From: Elusimicrobia bacterium RIFOXYA2_FULL_50_26 | Lineage (GTDB): Bacteria > Elusimicrobiota > Endomicrobiia > Endomicrobiales > XYA2-FULL-47-53 | Reading direction: 5' to 3' | DNA length: 35,662 bases | Assembly (NCBI GenBank): GCA_001800355.1 | Contig: MGVF01000098.1 | Span: 1 to 35,662 of the forward strand | Part shown: positions 1 through 11,795 of the stretch, in pieces | How positions within the stretch are numbered: position 1 is the first letter of the stretch | How the letters are laid out: the number at the start of each line of letters is the position of its first letter | Notes under the pieces: generated by a model | The model's input: only the letters and a program-made list of their open reading frames with translations | The model's database searches: none | Told to the model about the DNA's origin: nothing | Translations under genes and position numbers: made by a program

Positions 1-80
1 TTACGAAAATTTTAAAAAATCCGCCACCCGCGCGCCAAAAGAAACCGCCCGTGCCAAAAACGTCATACTGTTTACTAACT

Positions 81-187
81 GATGTTACGCAAGAAATGCC
101 AAGACTGCTGTCATTGCGAGCGAAGCGAAGCAATCTCGCTGTTTCGTATTAAAAAGACTAGATTGCTTCGCTTCGCTCGCAATGACA
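81..187. repeat. Palindromic repeat, family 2 (copy R1), with perfect 28-bp inverted arms
   Basis: tgtcattgcgagcgaagcgaagcaatct (109-136) is the exact reverse complement of agattgcttcgcttcgctcgcaatgaca (160-187), with a 23-nt loop. The left extension gatgttacgcaagaaatgcc (81-) recurs inverted at ~28450-28472. Confidence 0.9.
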
Positions 188-272
188 CTCCATTGACGTA
201 TAAGGCCGGATCGTTTTGGGAACGATCCCTGCAAAAGTCAATATTGCACTTACTGAAAAGGGAGAACATTAA

Positions 273-1010
273 ATGATTTATTTTCTGCTGCCGGCTTACA
301 ATGAGGAAAATGACCTGCCGCGACTTTTAGAGGAGTTTATCTCGGTGCATTTTTCATTCCCGTACCATATTATTATAGTCAACGACGGCTCAACCGATAA
401 AACACCGGCGATAATCGAGGAATATAAAAACAAGTTGTCGCTTTCTGCCGTGCATCACGACAAGAACCGGGGGCTTGGCAAGGCCTTAAGCACGGGGTTT
501 TCGGAGATACTGGCGCGCATAAAGGATTCCGATATTCTAATTACAACCGATTCCGACGGCACTCATCCTCTCGATACGGTTTACGCCATTATAAATAAAA
601 TAAAAACCGGCGCGGACGTCGTGGTGGCGTCACGTTTTGTTTCCGGCGGACAGGAAAACGGCGTTAATCTTTTCAGGCGGCTTTTAAGCCATGTCGCAAG
701 TTCAGGCCTCGGCATTCTCTGGCCGGTTGAAAATATTCGCGACTATTCATCCGGATTTCGCGGATATTCATATGCCATGATTACAAGGCTTCATGCCATG
801 TTCGGGGAAAAGTTGGTCGAGGAAAGCGGCTTTTCGTCAACCCTGGAATTGCTTCTGAAAGCGAGCCTTGCGGGCGGAAAATTCGACGAGGTGCCGCTGA
901 AACTCAGATACGACAACAAAAAAGGCGCAAGCAAAATGAAGGTAACAAGAACCATACTCGCCTACTTCAAACTAATCGTACGCTTGAAGAGGTTAAAACC
1001 CGCAAAATGA
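273..1010 (+). CDS. Family 2 glycosyltransferase (polyprenol-phosphate glycosyltransferase-like)
   Basis: N-terminal LLPAYNEENDLPRLLEEF, VNDGSTDKT and a DSDGTHP motif. Confidence 0.85.
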   Translation: MIYFLLPAYNEENDLPRLLEEFISVHFSFPYHIIIVNDGSTDKTPAIIEEYKNKLSLSAVHHDKNRGLGKALSTGFSEILARIKDSDILITTDSDGTHPLDTVYAIINKIKTGADVVVASRFVSGGQENGVNLFRRLLSHVASSGLGILWPVENIRDYSSGFRGYSYAMITRLHAMFGEKLVEESGFSSTLELLLKASLAGGKFDEVPLKLRYDNKKGASKMKVTRTILAYFKLIVRLKRLKPAK

Positions 1011-2122
1011 CTTCATACAGGATAGCGCACATTTATTCATCCCGCACATCCGGCGGCGCGGAGAAGGTTATGCTGGATCTTGCTTCCGGGCTTGAACGGC
1101 AGGGGCACCGGAACGTTATTGCCGCGCCGCCTGACAGTTTTCTGTTCGCGCAGGCCGGCGCCATGGGGCTTGCGCGCCGCGCTTTAGTCATTCGCGGGTC
1201 GTTCGACCCTGTCGGCATTGCGCGGCTTTTGTCAATAGTTGTAAGTGAGCGCATTGATATTATACACGCCCATCAGGGCAAGGTTTTCTGGCCGTGCATA
1301 TTCATGAAAGTTCTGTCCCTGTTCCGGTTAAACTTAAAGGTAGTATTTCACCGTCATGCGCAACTGCCTCATCGTTTTTACAGCCGCCTGCATTACCGGC
1401 TCGCGGATAAAGTGATAGCAATTTCCAGGGTAGTTGCCGAAGGGCTTGAAAAAAGGGAAAAAGTGCCGCATTCGAAAATCGAGGTTGTTTATAACGGTAT
1501 AGATTTACAACGGTTTAGCCCGGGCGTAAGCGCGGACGGCATACGCGCGCGCTACAATCTCGCTTCTTACCCTGTGGTAGGCACGGTAGCCGCGATGAAC
1601 CCGCCCAAAGGCAAAGGCCAGCAGTATCTTATCGAGGCGGCGCAACTTATTTCCAGGCAGTATCCCGATACCCGTTACCTTATAGTCGGCGACGGCCCTT
1701 TGCGCGCGCGCCTTGAGCAGATGGCCGGGCAGACGCCGCTTGCTGATAAAATCATCTTCACCGGCCACACGGAAAAAGTCGAACAGTTCATCGCCGCCAT
1801 GGACATCGTTTGCCTGCTTTCGTGGGATACGGAAGGTTTCGGCCAGGTTCTTGTCGAGGCGCAGGCGATGGGCAAACCGGTGATAGGCACTAATGTGGGC
1901 GGCATACCCGAAACTTTTTCAAATAACGAGTCAGGGCTTCTTGTCCCGCCCGAAGACGCGCCGGCGCTGGCCGTGGAAATATGCCGGCTGCTCGGGGATA
2001 ACGGCCTGCGCGCCCGCATGGGCAACAATGGTTTTGAGCGTGCGCATAAATATTTCAGCATTGACTCAATGGTAAAAGCCGTAAATAAAATATATGACGA
2101 GGCGATAAATGAGCGAACGTAA
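1007..2122 (+). CDS. Family 4 glycosyltransferase (GT-B)
   Basis: SSRTSGGAEKVMLDLASGL N-terminus; C-terminal EGFGQVLVEAQAMGKPVIGTNVGGIPE typical of GT4. 4-nt overlap with the previous CDS. Confidence 0.88.
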   Translation: MTSYRIAHIYSSRTSGGAEKVMLDLASGLERQGHRNVIAAPPDSFLFAQAGAMGLARRALVIRGSFDPVGIARLLSIVVSERIDIIHAHQGKVFWPCIFMKVLSLFRLNLKVVFHRHAQLPHRFYSRLHYRLADKVIAISRVVAEGLEKREKVPHSKIEVVYNGIDLQRFSPGVSADGIRARYNLASYPVVGTVAAMNPPKGKGQQYLIEAAQLISRQYPDTRYLIVGDGPLRARLEQMAGQTPLADKIIFTGHTEKVEQFIAAMDIVCLLSWDTEGFGQVLVEAQAMGKPVIGTNVGGIPETFSNNESGLLVPPEDAPALAVEICRLLGDNGLRARMGNNGFERAHKYFSIDSMVKAVNKIYDEAINERT

Positions 2123-2885
2123 AGTTTCCGTGTACATTATTACATTTAACGAGGAAAAGAAAATCAGGGCATGTCTTGAAAGCGTAACCTGGGCTGACGA
2201 GATCGTGGTGCTGGATTCATTCAGCACCGACAAAACGGTTGAGATCTGCCGGCAGTTCACCGACAAAATCTACCAGCATGAGTTCAACGGGTTCGGCGAG
2301 CTCAGGAACACCGCATTGTCCCACGTTACCAATGACTGGGTGTTAAGCATAGACTCCGACGAACGCGCCACGCCGGAGTTGCGCGACGAGATCCGCGCCA
2401 GATTGTCCGGCGACGGGCCGGATGCCGACGCCTACCTTGTGCCGCGCAAAAGCTATTTTCTAAACCACCTGGTTAAACATTGCGGATGGTACCCGGATTA
2501 CCGCCAGCCGCAGTTTTTTAACAGGCAAAAAATGAAGTACACGTTGCAAAAAGTGCATGAGACATATATTCTCGACGGTAAACTCTCGCGTCTCAACGGC
2601 CATGCTTTGCAGTTCCCGTTTTTATCCATGGACCAGTTCTTAAAGAAAATGGACCGTTATTCAGCCTTGCGGGCCGGGGAAATGTTTGCGGACGGCAAAC
2701 GCTTTAGAATCCATCACCTGCTGGTTAACCCCGCCGCCATGTTTTTCAGAATGTATGTGGCAAAGCTCGGATTCCTGGACGGCAAAGTCGGGCTTATACT
2801 CTCTCTTCTCTACGGCTATTACACCATGATCAAATACATAAAACTATGGGAACTAGTGGACGTTACCACTCCGAAAGAAGGCTGA
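2109..2885 (+). CDS. Family 2 glycosyltransferase, WaaE/KdtX-like LPS core type
   Basis: SVYIITFNEEKKIRACLESVTWADEIVVLDSFSTDKT...SIDSDERATPEL, typical of WaaE-like GT2. Confidence 0.85.
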   Translation: MSERKVSVYIITFNEEKKIRACLESVTWADEIVVLDSFSTDKTVEICRQFTDKIYQHEFNGFGELRNTALSHVTNDWVLSIDSDERATPELRDEIRARLSGDGPDADAYLVPRKSYFLNHLVKHCGWYPDYRQPQFFNRQKMKYTLQKVHETYILDGKLSRLNGHALQFPFLSMDQFLKKMDRYSALRAGEMFADGKRFRIHHLLVNPAAMFFRMYVAKLGFLDGKVGLILSLLYGYYTMIKYIKLWELVDVTTPKEG

Positions 2886-2888
2886 GAT

Positions 2889-4094
2889 TTGTTTAACCTT
2901 AATAATATTTTCATCAGTTTGAGGTCATTGCGAGCGCAGCGAAGCAATCTCGACGTTGCTTCTGATGAAAAGCGAGATTGCCGCGCCCTTTGGGCTCGCA
3001 ATAACGACGACAACTTTAAAACGCTAACGAGACACATTTTCATAAGCGTAACATTGCTTCCGTTGTCGTTTCTTTACGGCGTGGGAACACGCCTTCACAA
3101 GATGTTTTCAAAGCCGAAGGCCTTGCCGCGTCCGGTTATAAGCGTTGGCAACCTGACGTGGGGCGGGACGGGGAAAACACCGGTGGTAATTTCGCTTGCA
3201 CAGTTTCTTGAACGCAATAATATACAAGCCTGCATACTTTCCAGGGGCTACCTCAGGAAAAAGCGCGCAAGGAAACCACTGGTAGTCAGCGACGGAAAAA
3301 ACATCATCGCAACGCCTTTTGACGCGGGCGACGAACCGGCGTTGATCGCGCGAAGCGTGCCGGGCGCTATCGTAATGTCCGGCGCAGACAGGTTTTCAGC
3401 CGGCATGGCTGCCGCAGAAAACTTTAACCCCGGCATTTTCATACTTGACGACGGCTTCCAACACTGGGAATTGCGCCGTAATTTTGATATAATCTGTGTT
3501 AATGCGGGCAACCCGTTCGGCAACGGACGTCTTATACCGGCAGGCATTTTAAGGGAGCCTGTTTCCGCCTTGCGCCGTGCGCAGGCAATCGTAATAACTA
3601 ATGCCGATACGGTTGAAGCAGGTGCGTTGGCCGCCCTGAAACAAACGATCCGGCGTCAAACCGCCGTCCCGCTGACTGCAACGCGATATGCTCTTACTTC
3701 TTTAGCACAGCTTACCGACAACACCCCTATGAACGTTTCAGATATAATACCCCAACCGGTAACAGCCCTCTCCGCGATAGCCGATAATAACCGCTTTACG
3801 GCCACTCTTAAGAACCATGGTTTCATCGTGGAGCGGCATTTAGCCTTCCGTGATCATCACTGGTTTACATCCCGTGAACTTAATACGCTTCTAACCGCTG
3901 CCGCCAACAAACCGATAGTTACGACGGAGAAAGATGCCGTCCGCCTTGCGCCGCTTCTTGAAGGCCTTGCGCCGGAGAAGACGCGACATTTTTATGCGGC
4001 AAAAATCAGGCTTGAATTCATGCCCGGAGAACCAACGTGGGAAAACATCCTGCAAAACGCCCTGCCGTCTTTATTGACAGGGACGGCACGCTAA
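2889..4094 (+). CDS. lpxK: Tetraacyldisaccharide 4'-kinase with a repeat-encoded N-terminal insertion
   Basis: LLPLSFLYG and PVISVGNLTWGGTGKTPVV (Walker A of LpxK), DDGFQHWEL. TTG start 2889. Residues ~9-51 are encoded by repeat copy R2. Confidence 0.9.
   Translation: MFNLNNIFISLRSLRAQRSNLDVASDEKRDCRALWARNNDDNFKTLTRHIFISVTLLPLSFLYGVGTRLHKMFSKPKALPRPVISVGNLTWGGTGKTPVVISLAQFLERNNIQACILSRGYLRKKRARKPLVVSDGKNIIATPFDAGDEPALIARSVPGAIVMSGADRFSAGMAAAENFNPGIFILDDGFQHWELRRNFDIICVNAGNPFGNGRLIPAGILREPVSALRRAQAIVITNADTVEAGALAALKQTIRRQTAVPLTATRYALTSLAQLTDNTPMNVSDIIPQPVTALSAIADNNRFTATLKNHGFIVERHLAFRDHHWFTSRELNTLLTAAANKPIVTTEKDAVRLAPLLEGLAPEKTRHFYAAKIRLEFMPGEPTWENILQNALPSLLTGTAR
2915..3035 (+). mobile_element. 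MITE-like element family 1, copy R2 (121 bp, forward, left end shortened)
   Basis: cagtttgaggtcattgcgagcgcagcg...ctcgcaataacgacgacaactttaaaacgctaacgagacac, flanked by perfect 8-bp direct repeats ATTTTCAT (2907-2914, 3036-3043). Confidence 0.9.
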
Positions 4095-4603
4095 TCCGCG
4101 AAAAGAACTACCTGAGTAAAATCAGGGACGTGCGCCTTATTGCCGGCGCTGTCGAGGCGCTTAAGCTGCTGCGCCGGGCAGGCTATGCGCTCATAATGGT
4201 AACAAACCAGTCCGGTATAGGCCGCGGTTATTTCACCGAGGAGCAACTGCGCAAGGTGCATCTCCATTTATCGGCGCTTTTGAAAAAGAAAGGTGCAGCC
4301 CTTGATGCGATATATTACTGCCCGCACCACCCGGATGAGGATTGCAAGTGCCGCAAGCCCGGGCTTGGAATGGTAAATGCGGCAAAAAAAGAATTTAACC
4401 TGGATCTGCGCCGTTCGTATGCCGTCGGCGATCATACCAACGATTTCCTGCTGGGACAGAACATGGGCGGGAAAGGCATATTCGTGCTTACCGGACACGG
4501 CAGGCGGGAAAGAAAGAAGATTGAAAGCAGCAAAGGAGAACTGTCGCCGGACAAAACATTCAGGAATTTGTTCGCAGCCGCGAAGTGGATTGCCCGGCAA
4601 TAA
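4037..4603 (+). CDS. gmhB: D-glycero-D-manno-heptose 1,7-bisphosphate phosphatase (HAD family)
   Basis: FIDRDGTLIREKNYL, TNQSGIGRGYF, CPHHPDEDCKCRKPGLGM (GmhB zinc loop). GTG start, 58-nt overlap with lpxK. Confidence 0.9.
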   Translation: MGKHPAKRPAVFIDRDGTLIREKNYLSKIRDVRLIAGAVEALKLLRRAGYALIMVTNQSGIGRGYFTEEQLRKVHLHLSALLKKKGAALDAIYYCPHHPDEDCKCRKPGLGMVNAAKKEFNLDLRRSYAVGDHTNDFLLGQNMGGKGIFVLTGHGRRERKKIESSKGELSPDKTFRNLFAAAKWIARQ

Positions 4604-4605
4604 TC

Positions 4606-5433
4606 ATGTGTAAAAAAAATAGTATTCATCGAAAGATAGCGGCAGCGGCCTGTTTGTGTTTTTATCTCATTACGCCGTTGCCGTCCAATGAAACGGACCC
4701 GGCCGTGCCCGCAAACGTGCCTGAGATCGTTGCGCCTGCATTTGCATGGCTACAGGAGACAAACACCGCGTTTTCACCCGGGGAAGTATTGCAATTTAAC
4801 GTTCGTTGGCAGTTTCTCACCGTCGGCTCGGCCTCGATGGAGATTGACAGTATTGTTGATTTTAACGGCAGGAAAGCATACCACATAGTAACAAAAGCAT
4901 CCTCGGCGCCGTTTTTTGACACCTTTTTCAAGGTGCGCGACACCAACGAGGCATGGATGGATACCGAGAGTTTAAGCTCGCTTAAATTCTCAAGTCACAT
5001 ATCGGAAGGCAACTATAAAAAAGACGAAACCATAATAATTGACCAGCAAAACCGGAAATTTACGATAACCGAATCGGGGAAAACCGGAAACACGCCGGCA
5101 TGGGTCAAAGACGTGCTGTCATCCATGTATTACCTGCGCACACGCGACCTTGCCGTTGGAAAAGAATATTCCATTGACGCGCATTCGGGCGACAAATCCT
5201 GGCCGCTGATAGTTAACGTTACGGGACGCGAAAAAGTAAAAACAGCGGCCGGCAATTTTACCTGCTGGGTCGTGGAACCCGCATTGCGCGATGGAGCCGG
5301 CATTTTCAAGGCAGACGGCAAACTCAAGGTCTGGCTGACCTGCGACGAAAAAAAACTTCCCGTACTGATGCGCTCAAAAGTAAAGGTAGGCGCCATAGAA
5401 GCCCGCCTCGTAGAAGTTAAGTTTAACGACTAA
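4606..5433 (+). CDS. DUF3108-like periplasmic protein
   Basis: Signal-like N-terminus followed by GEVLQFNVRWQFLTVGSASMEI...FFKVRDTNEAWMD, with the organisation of DUF3108 proteins. Start taken at ATG 4606 rather than 4585. Confidence 0.65.
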   Translation: MCKKNSIHRKIAAAACLCFYLITPLPSNETDPAVPANVPEIVAPAFAWLQETNTAFSPGEVLQFNVRWQFLTVGSASMEIDSIVDFNGRKAYHIVTKASSAPFFDTFFKVRDTNEAWMDTESLSSLKFSSHISEGNYKKDETIIIDQQNRKFTITESGKTGNTPAWVKDVLSSMYYLRTRDLAVGKEYSIDAHSGDKSWPLIVNVTGREKVKTAAGNFTCWVVEPALRDGAGIFKADGKLKVWLTCDEKKLPVLMRSKVKVGAIEARLVEVKFND

Positions 5434-5470
5434 CGGCTTATGTTTATCAAGCAGTTATATAGTCATTTAG

Positions 5471-5573
5471 CGGTTTCAATCTGCGGCCTGCAACTTCGGA
5501 AAATGTGGGCTCACGTAGCTACCGCTACGCCGCGCCCACCTTTTCCTGCGTTTCGGCTCGCATATTGAAACCG
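5471..5573. repeat. Imperfect palindromic repeat, third type
   Basis: Ends cggtttcaat (5471-5480) / attgaaaccg (5564-5573) are perfect inverted repeats; inner gtgggc...gcccac and gtagctaccgctac core symmetry. Confidence 0.8.
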
Positions 5574-5596
5574 AACAGCCTTATTGTTCGAGTTTC

Positions 5597-5727
5597 GTGT
5601 CTCTTTGGCGTTTTGAAGTTGTCGTCGTCATTGCGAGCCCAAAGGGCGCGGCAATTCGCTTTTCATCAAAAGCAACGTGGAGATTGCTTCGCTCTCGCTC
5701 GCAATGACCTCAAACGACTAAAGAGAA
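5597..5727 (-). mobile_element. MITE-like element family 1, copy R3 (reverse, degraded right end)
   Basis: gtgtctctttggcgttttgaagttgtcgtcgtcattgcgagcccaaagggcgcggcaattcgc...ctcgcaatgacctcaaacgactaaagaga; no clear target duplication seen. Confidence 0.8.
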
Positions 5728-5762
5728 CTGCGTAACACCAGTTATTAATTTGGAGAAAAATT

Positions 5763-6707
5763 ATGAAGAGCAGGATTGACCTTTCCAGGATTACCACCGT
5801 TTCACTGCATAAGAGGCCGAGCAAGGTTAAAACGGATCATTTTGCGAAAACGTTAAAATCGCCTGTAAAGTTTAACGATTTTCTTGATTCGATACCCGGC
5901 ATTCTTATTGGAAATAGTTTCAAAAATTTGGTAAAATCAGTCCTTGCTGCGAGGAAGAAAAATAAACCCGTCATTTTGACGTTTGGCGCGCACCTGCTTA
6001 AATGCGGGCTTGGGCCTCTTGTCATAGATCTTCTGGAACGCGGGTTTATTACGGCTATTGCCACAAACGGCGCCTCAAGCATCCATGACTTTGAACTCGC
6101 CTGCACGGGACGCACATCCGAAGATGTTTCAGCGCGGCTAAAGGACGGCTCTTTCGGCATGACGCGCGAAACCGGCGAATTCCTAAACAACGCCGCCGCC
6201 CGCGCGGCGAGCGAAAACCGCGGCCTCGGCGAAACCATAGGGCGCTGCATAGAAGAAGCCAGACTGCCGCACAGAAATTTAAGTGTTTTTGCGGCTGCGC
6301 ACCGGCTTAAAGTTCCTTTAACGGTCCACGTAGCCATAGGAACTGACATCATTTACCAGCATCCTCAATGCGACGGCGCGGCGTGGGGAAAAGCCAGTTA
6401 TAATGATTTTCTAAAGTTCGCGGATTCAGTTTCCCGCATGGGTTCCGGCGGGGCGCTGCTTAATTTCGGAAGCGCCGTTATACTGCCCGAGGTTTTCCTT
6501 AAAGCGCTTACCGTTGCGCGCAACCTGGGTTATAAGGTTTTTAATTTTACGACCGCAAATTTCGACATGATCCGCCAGTACCGCCCGCACCAGAATATAG
6601 TAAGCAGGCCGACGGAAGGCAACGGGCGCGGTTACGATTTTACAGGCCATCACGAAATAATGTTTCCGCTGTTATATGCATCGCTGATTGACGGAGTGGA
6701 AAAATGA
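5763..6707 (+). CDS. Deoxyhypusine synthase-like family protein (function unknown in bacteria)
   Basis: ATNGASSIHDFELA (NAD-binding region), VHVAIGTDIIYQHP, GSGGALLNFGSAVILPEVF, GHHEIMFPLLYASLIDG resemble the DHS fold layout. RBS-like ggagaa upstream of the ATG. Confidence 0.65.
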   Translation: MKSRIDLSRITTVSLHKRPSKVKTDHFAKTLKSPVKFNDFLDSIPGILIGNSFKNLVKSVLAARKKNKPVILTFGAHLLKCGLGPLVIDLLERGFITAIATNGASSIHDFELACTGRTSEDVSARLKDGSFGMTRETGEFLNNAAARAASENRGLGETIGRCIEEARLPHRNLSVFAAAHRLKVPLTVHVAIGTDIIYQHPQCDGAAWGKASYNDFLKFADSVSRMGSGGALLNFGSAVILPEVFLKALTVARNLGYKVFNFTTANFDMIRQYRPHQNIVSRPTEGNGRGYDFTGHHEIMFPLLYASLIDGVEK

Positions 6708-7686
6708 AAAAGCTTACCGACCTGATACCGAAGTTTACGCGCCACAAAATCATTGTTCTGGGCGACCTTATGATAGATAAGTTCGTCTGGGGAAAAGTTT
6801 CGCGCATATCGCCGGAAGCCCCCGTTCCGGTGGTGGAAATAACCAGGGAATCCTACGCCTTTGGCGGCGCCGGCAACGTGGCGAACAACCTGCTCGGGCT
6901 TGGCGCCGAGGTGGCGCTGGTAGGCGTTGTCGGAAATGATCTCTCCGGTGATAAATTGTTTAAGGAGTTTCTTGAAAAAAAGATTGACGTTCGCGGGATA
7001 GTAAGGGACGACGAACGCCCCACAATAGTAAAAACCAGGATAATAGCCTCCCACCAGCAGATCGTGCGCGTTGACAAGGAAATTAAGGGTGATTTTTCGC
7101 CGCGCATCATAGCCAATATCATTCAAACGCTTGAGCGCATTATTCCCGAGGCGCACGCGATAATAATTTCAGATTACGGCAAAGGCGTCGTAAACAAGCC
7201 GGTGCTGACCAGGGCTATACAGCTTGCAAATCAGCACAAGATACCGGTTACGGTTGACCCTAAAATAGAGCATTTCCTTCGCTACCGCAAGGTTAGCTGT
7301 ATCACTCCGAATATGGCCGAAGCCATAGCAGGTATGCGTTGTCGTGACATAGCGGGCGAAAGTGAAATATATGATCTCGGCAAAAAAATACTTAAGCGGC
7401 TGCAATCCGATTCCGTGCTTATCACCCGTGGTGAAAAGGGCATGACCCTGTTTGAACCCGGCAATAAAATTACGCATATTCCGACAAGAGCCAAGGAAGT
7501 TTACGACGTTACGGGCGCGGGAGATACCGTAATTTCCACTTTTACGCTGGCTCTTGCGGCAAAAGCAAGTTTTGTCGAAGCGGCCGAGATATCCAATTTT
7601 GCCGCCGGGGTGGTAGTGGGCAAACTTGGCACTGCCACGGTTTCCCCGGAAGAACTGCGCAACGCGATATTGAATTATAAAGCTTG

Positions 7687-7687
<1 letters not shown>
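6704..7687 (+). CDS. rfaE1: D-glycero-beta-D-manno-heptose-7-phosphate kinase (PfkB family, HldE domain I type)
   Basis: VLGDLMIDKFVWGKVSRISPEAPVPVVEI, GGAGNVANNLLGLGAEV, DVTGAGDTVISTFTLALA. Confidence 0.92.
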
Positions 7688-10863
<3,176 letters not shown>

Positions 10864-10865
10864 GG

Positions 10866-10999
10866 GTGTCTCTTTAGCGTTTAGAAGTTGTCGTCGTCAT
10901 TGCGAGCCCGAAGGGCGCGGCAATCTCGCTTTTCATCAGAAGCAACGTCAAGATTGCTTCGCTCTCGCTCGCAATGACCTCAAACTGCTAAAGAGACAC
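10866..10999 (-). mobile_element. MITE-like element family 1, copy R4 (134 bp, reverse)
   Basis: Terminal inverted repeats gtgtctctttagc / gctaaagagacac; perfect 8-bp direct repeats AAATAAGG (10858-10865, 11000-11007). Confidence 0.95.
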
Positions 11000-11025
11000 A
11001 AATAAGGATAATATTGGAGAAAAGC

Positions 11026-11268
11026 ATGAAATGCCCGAAATGTCAGATTGATAACAAGGAAGGAATAAAGTTCTGCCGCAAATGCGGGACGGACATGACA
11101 CCCGCGCCATTATGGAAGCCTTCCTGGAAATGGCACGCGCAAACGCTGCTTGTCATTTACGCATCGCTCATCGTATTGTTTTTTGCGCTTAACCACGTCC
11201 TGAAACCATACTTGCGCCAGATTCCGAAGGACATCACCCCGTGGCTGAAAGAGATGCCGAAACAATGA
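11026..11268 (+). CDS. Small zinc-ribbon single-TM protein
   Basis: MKCPKCQIDNKEGIKFCRKCGTD (CxxC...CxxC) then hydrophobic TLLVIYASLIVLFFAL. ggag upstream of the 11026 ATG; ATGA overlap with kdsC. Confidence 0.75.
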   Translation: MKCPKCQIDNKEGIKFCRKCGTDMTPAPLWKPSWKWHAQTLLVIYASLIVLFFALNHVLKPYLRQIPKDITPWLKEMPKQ

Positions 11269-11795
11269 AAAAAACTATTATAAGCAAAGCGAAAAAAGTC
11301 AGGTTGATTGCGACCGACGTTGACGGTGTTCTCACCGACGGCAGCATAATTATCCGGGAATCCGGCGAGGAAGTAAAAACATGGAACGTGAAGGACGGGC
11401 TTGGGCTTTACCTTGCCAAACGCTCCGGCGACGGAATAAAATTTGCATGGATCACGGGGCGCAAGTCGCGCCAGGTAAAAGAGCGGGCAAAGGACATGGG
11501 CATTGACATCCTGGTGCAGGACTGCATGAAAAAAAGGGATGCGATGGAAACTATCATAAAAAAACTTAAAATTACGCCGGAAGAAGTTATCTACATCGGC
11601 GATGACCTTGTTGACATACCGGTTTTCCGCTACGTGGGGCTGTCGGCCTGTCCGAAAGACGCGCCCATGGAAGTCAAACGCGAAGCCACGTTCATAGCCT
11701 CATGCGAAGGCGGCAAAGGCATCCTGCGCGAAGTGGTGGAACTGGTGTTAAAATCCCGCGGCCTATGGGAAAAAGCGACTCGTGGATACATTTAA
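11265..11795 (+). CDS. kdsC: 3-deoxy-D-manno-octulosonate 8-phosphate phosphatase (HAD)
   Basis: LIATDVDGVLTDGSIII, WITGRKSRQVKERAKDMGI, YIGDDLVDIPVFRYVGLSACPKDA. Confidence 0.92.
   Translation: MKKTIISKAKKVRLIATDVDGVLTDGSIIIRESGEEVKTWNVKDGLGLYLAKRSGDGIKFAWITGRKSRQVKERAKDMGIDILVQDCMKKRDAMETIIKKLKITPEEVIYIGDDLVDIPVFRYVGLSACPKDAPMEVKREATFIASCEGGKGILREVVELVLKSRGLWEKATRGYI

Noticed and set aside
2-82. Possible C-terminal end of an upstream CDS (...YENFKKSATRAPKETARAKNVILFTN*)
   Set aside because: Open in one frame and ends at the edge of repeat R1, but too short to support a family or confirm coding.
82-276. 64-aa ORF ([35 protein letters not shown]...)
   Set aside because: Translation of palindromic repeat R1; [18 protein letters not shown] is a typical repeat-derived artefact.
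1675-2061. Long antisense ORFs opposite GT, kdsB, lepA and other genes
   Set aside because: Overlap strongly supported + strand genes and show only mirrored codon bias; treated as spurious.
5505-5735. 76-aa ORF between DUF3108 and DHS-like genes
   Set aside because: Lies entirely across the two repeats; no protein family features.
5763-6707. True deoxyhypusine synthase acting on eIF5A
   Set aside because: No eIF5A is expected in bacteria and the catalytic-Lys position appears not conserved; kept only as DHS-like.
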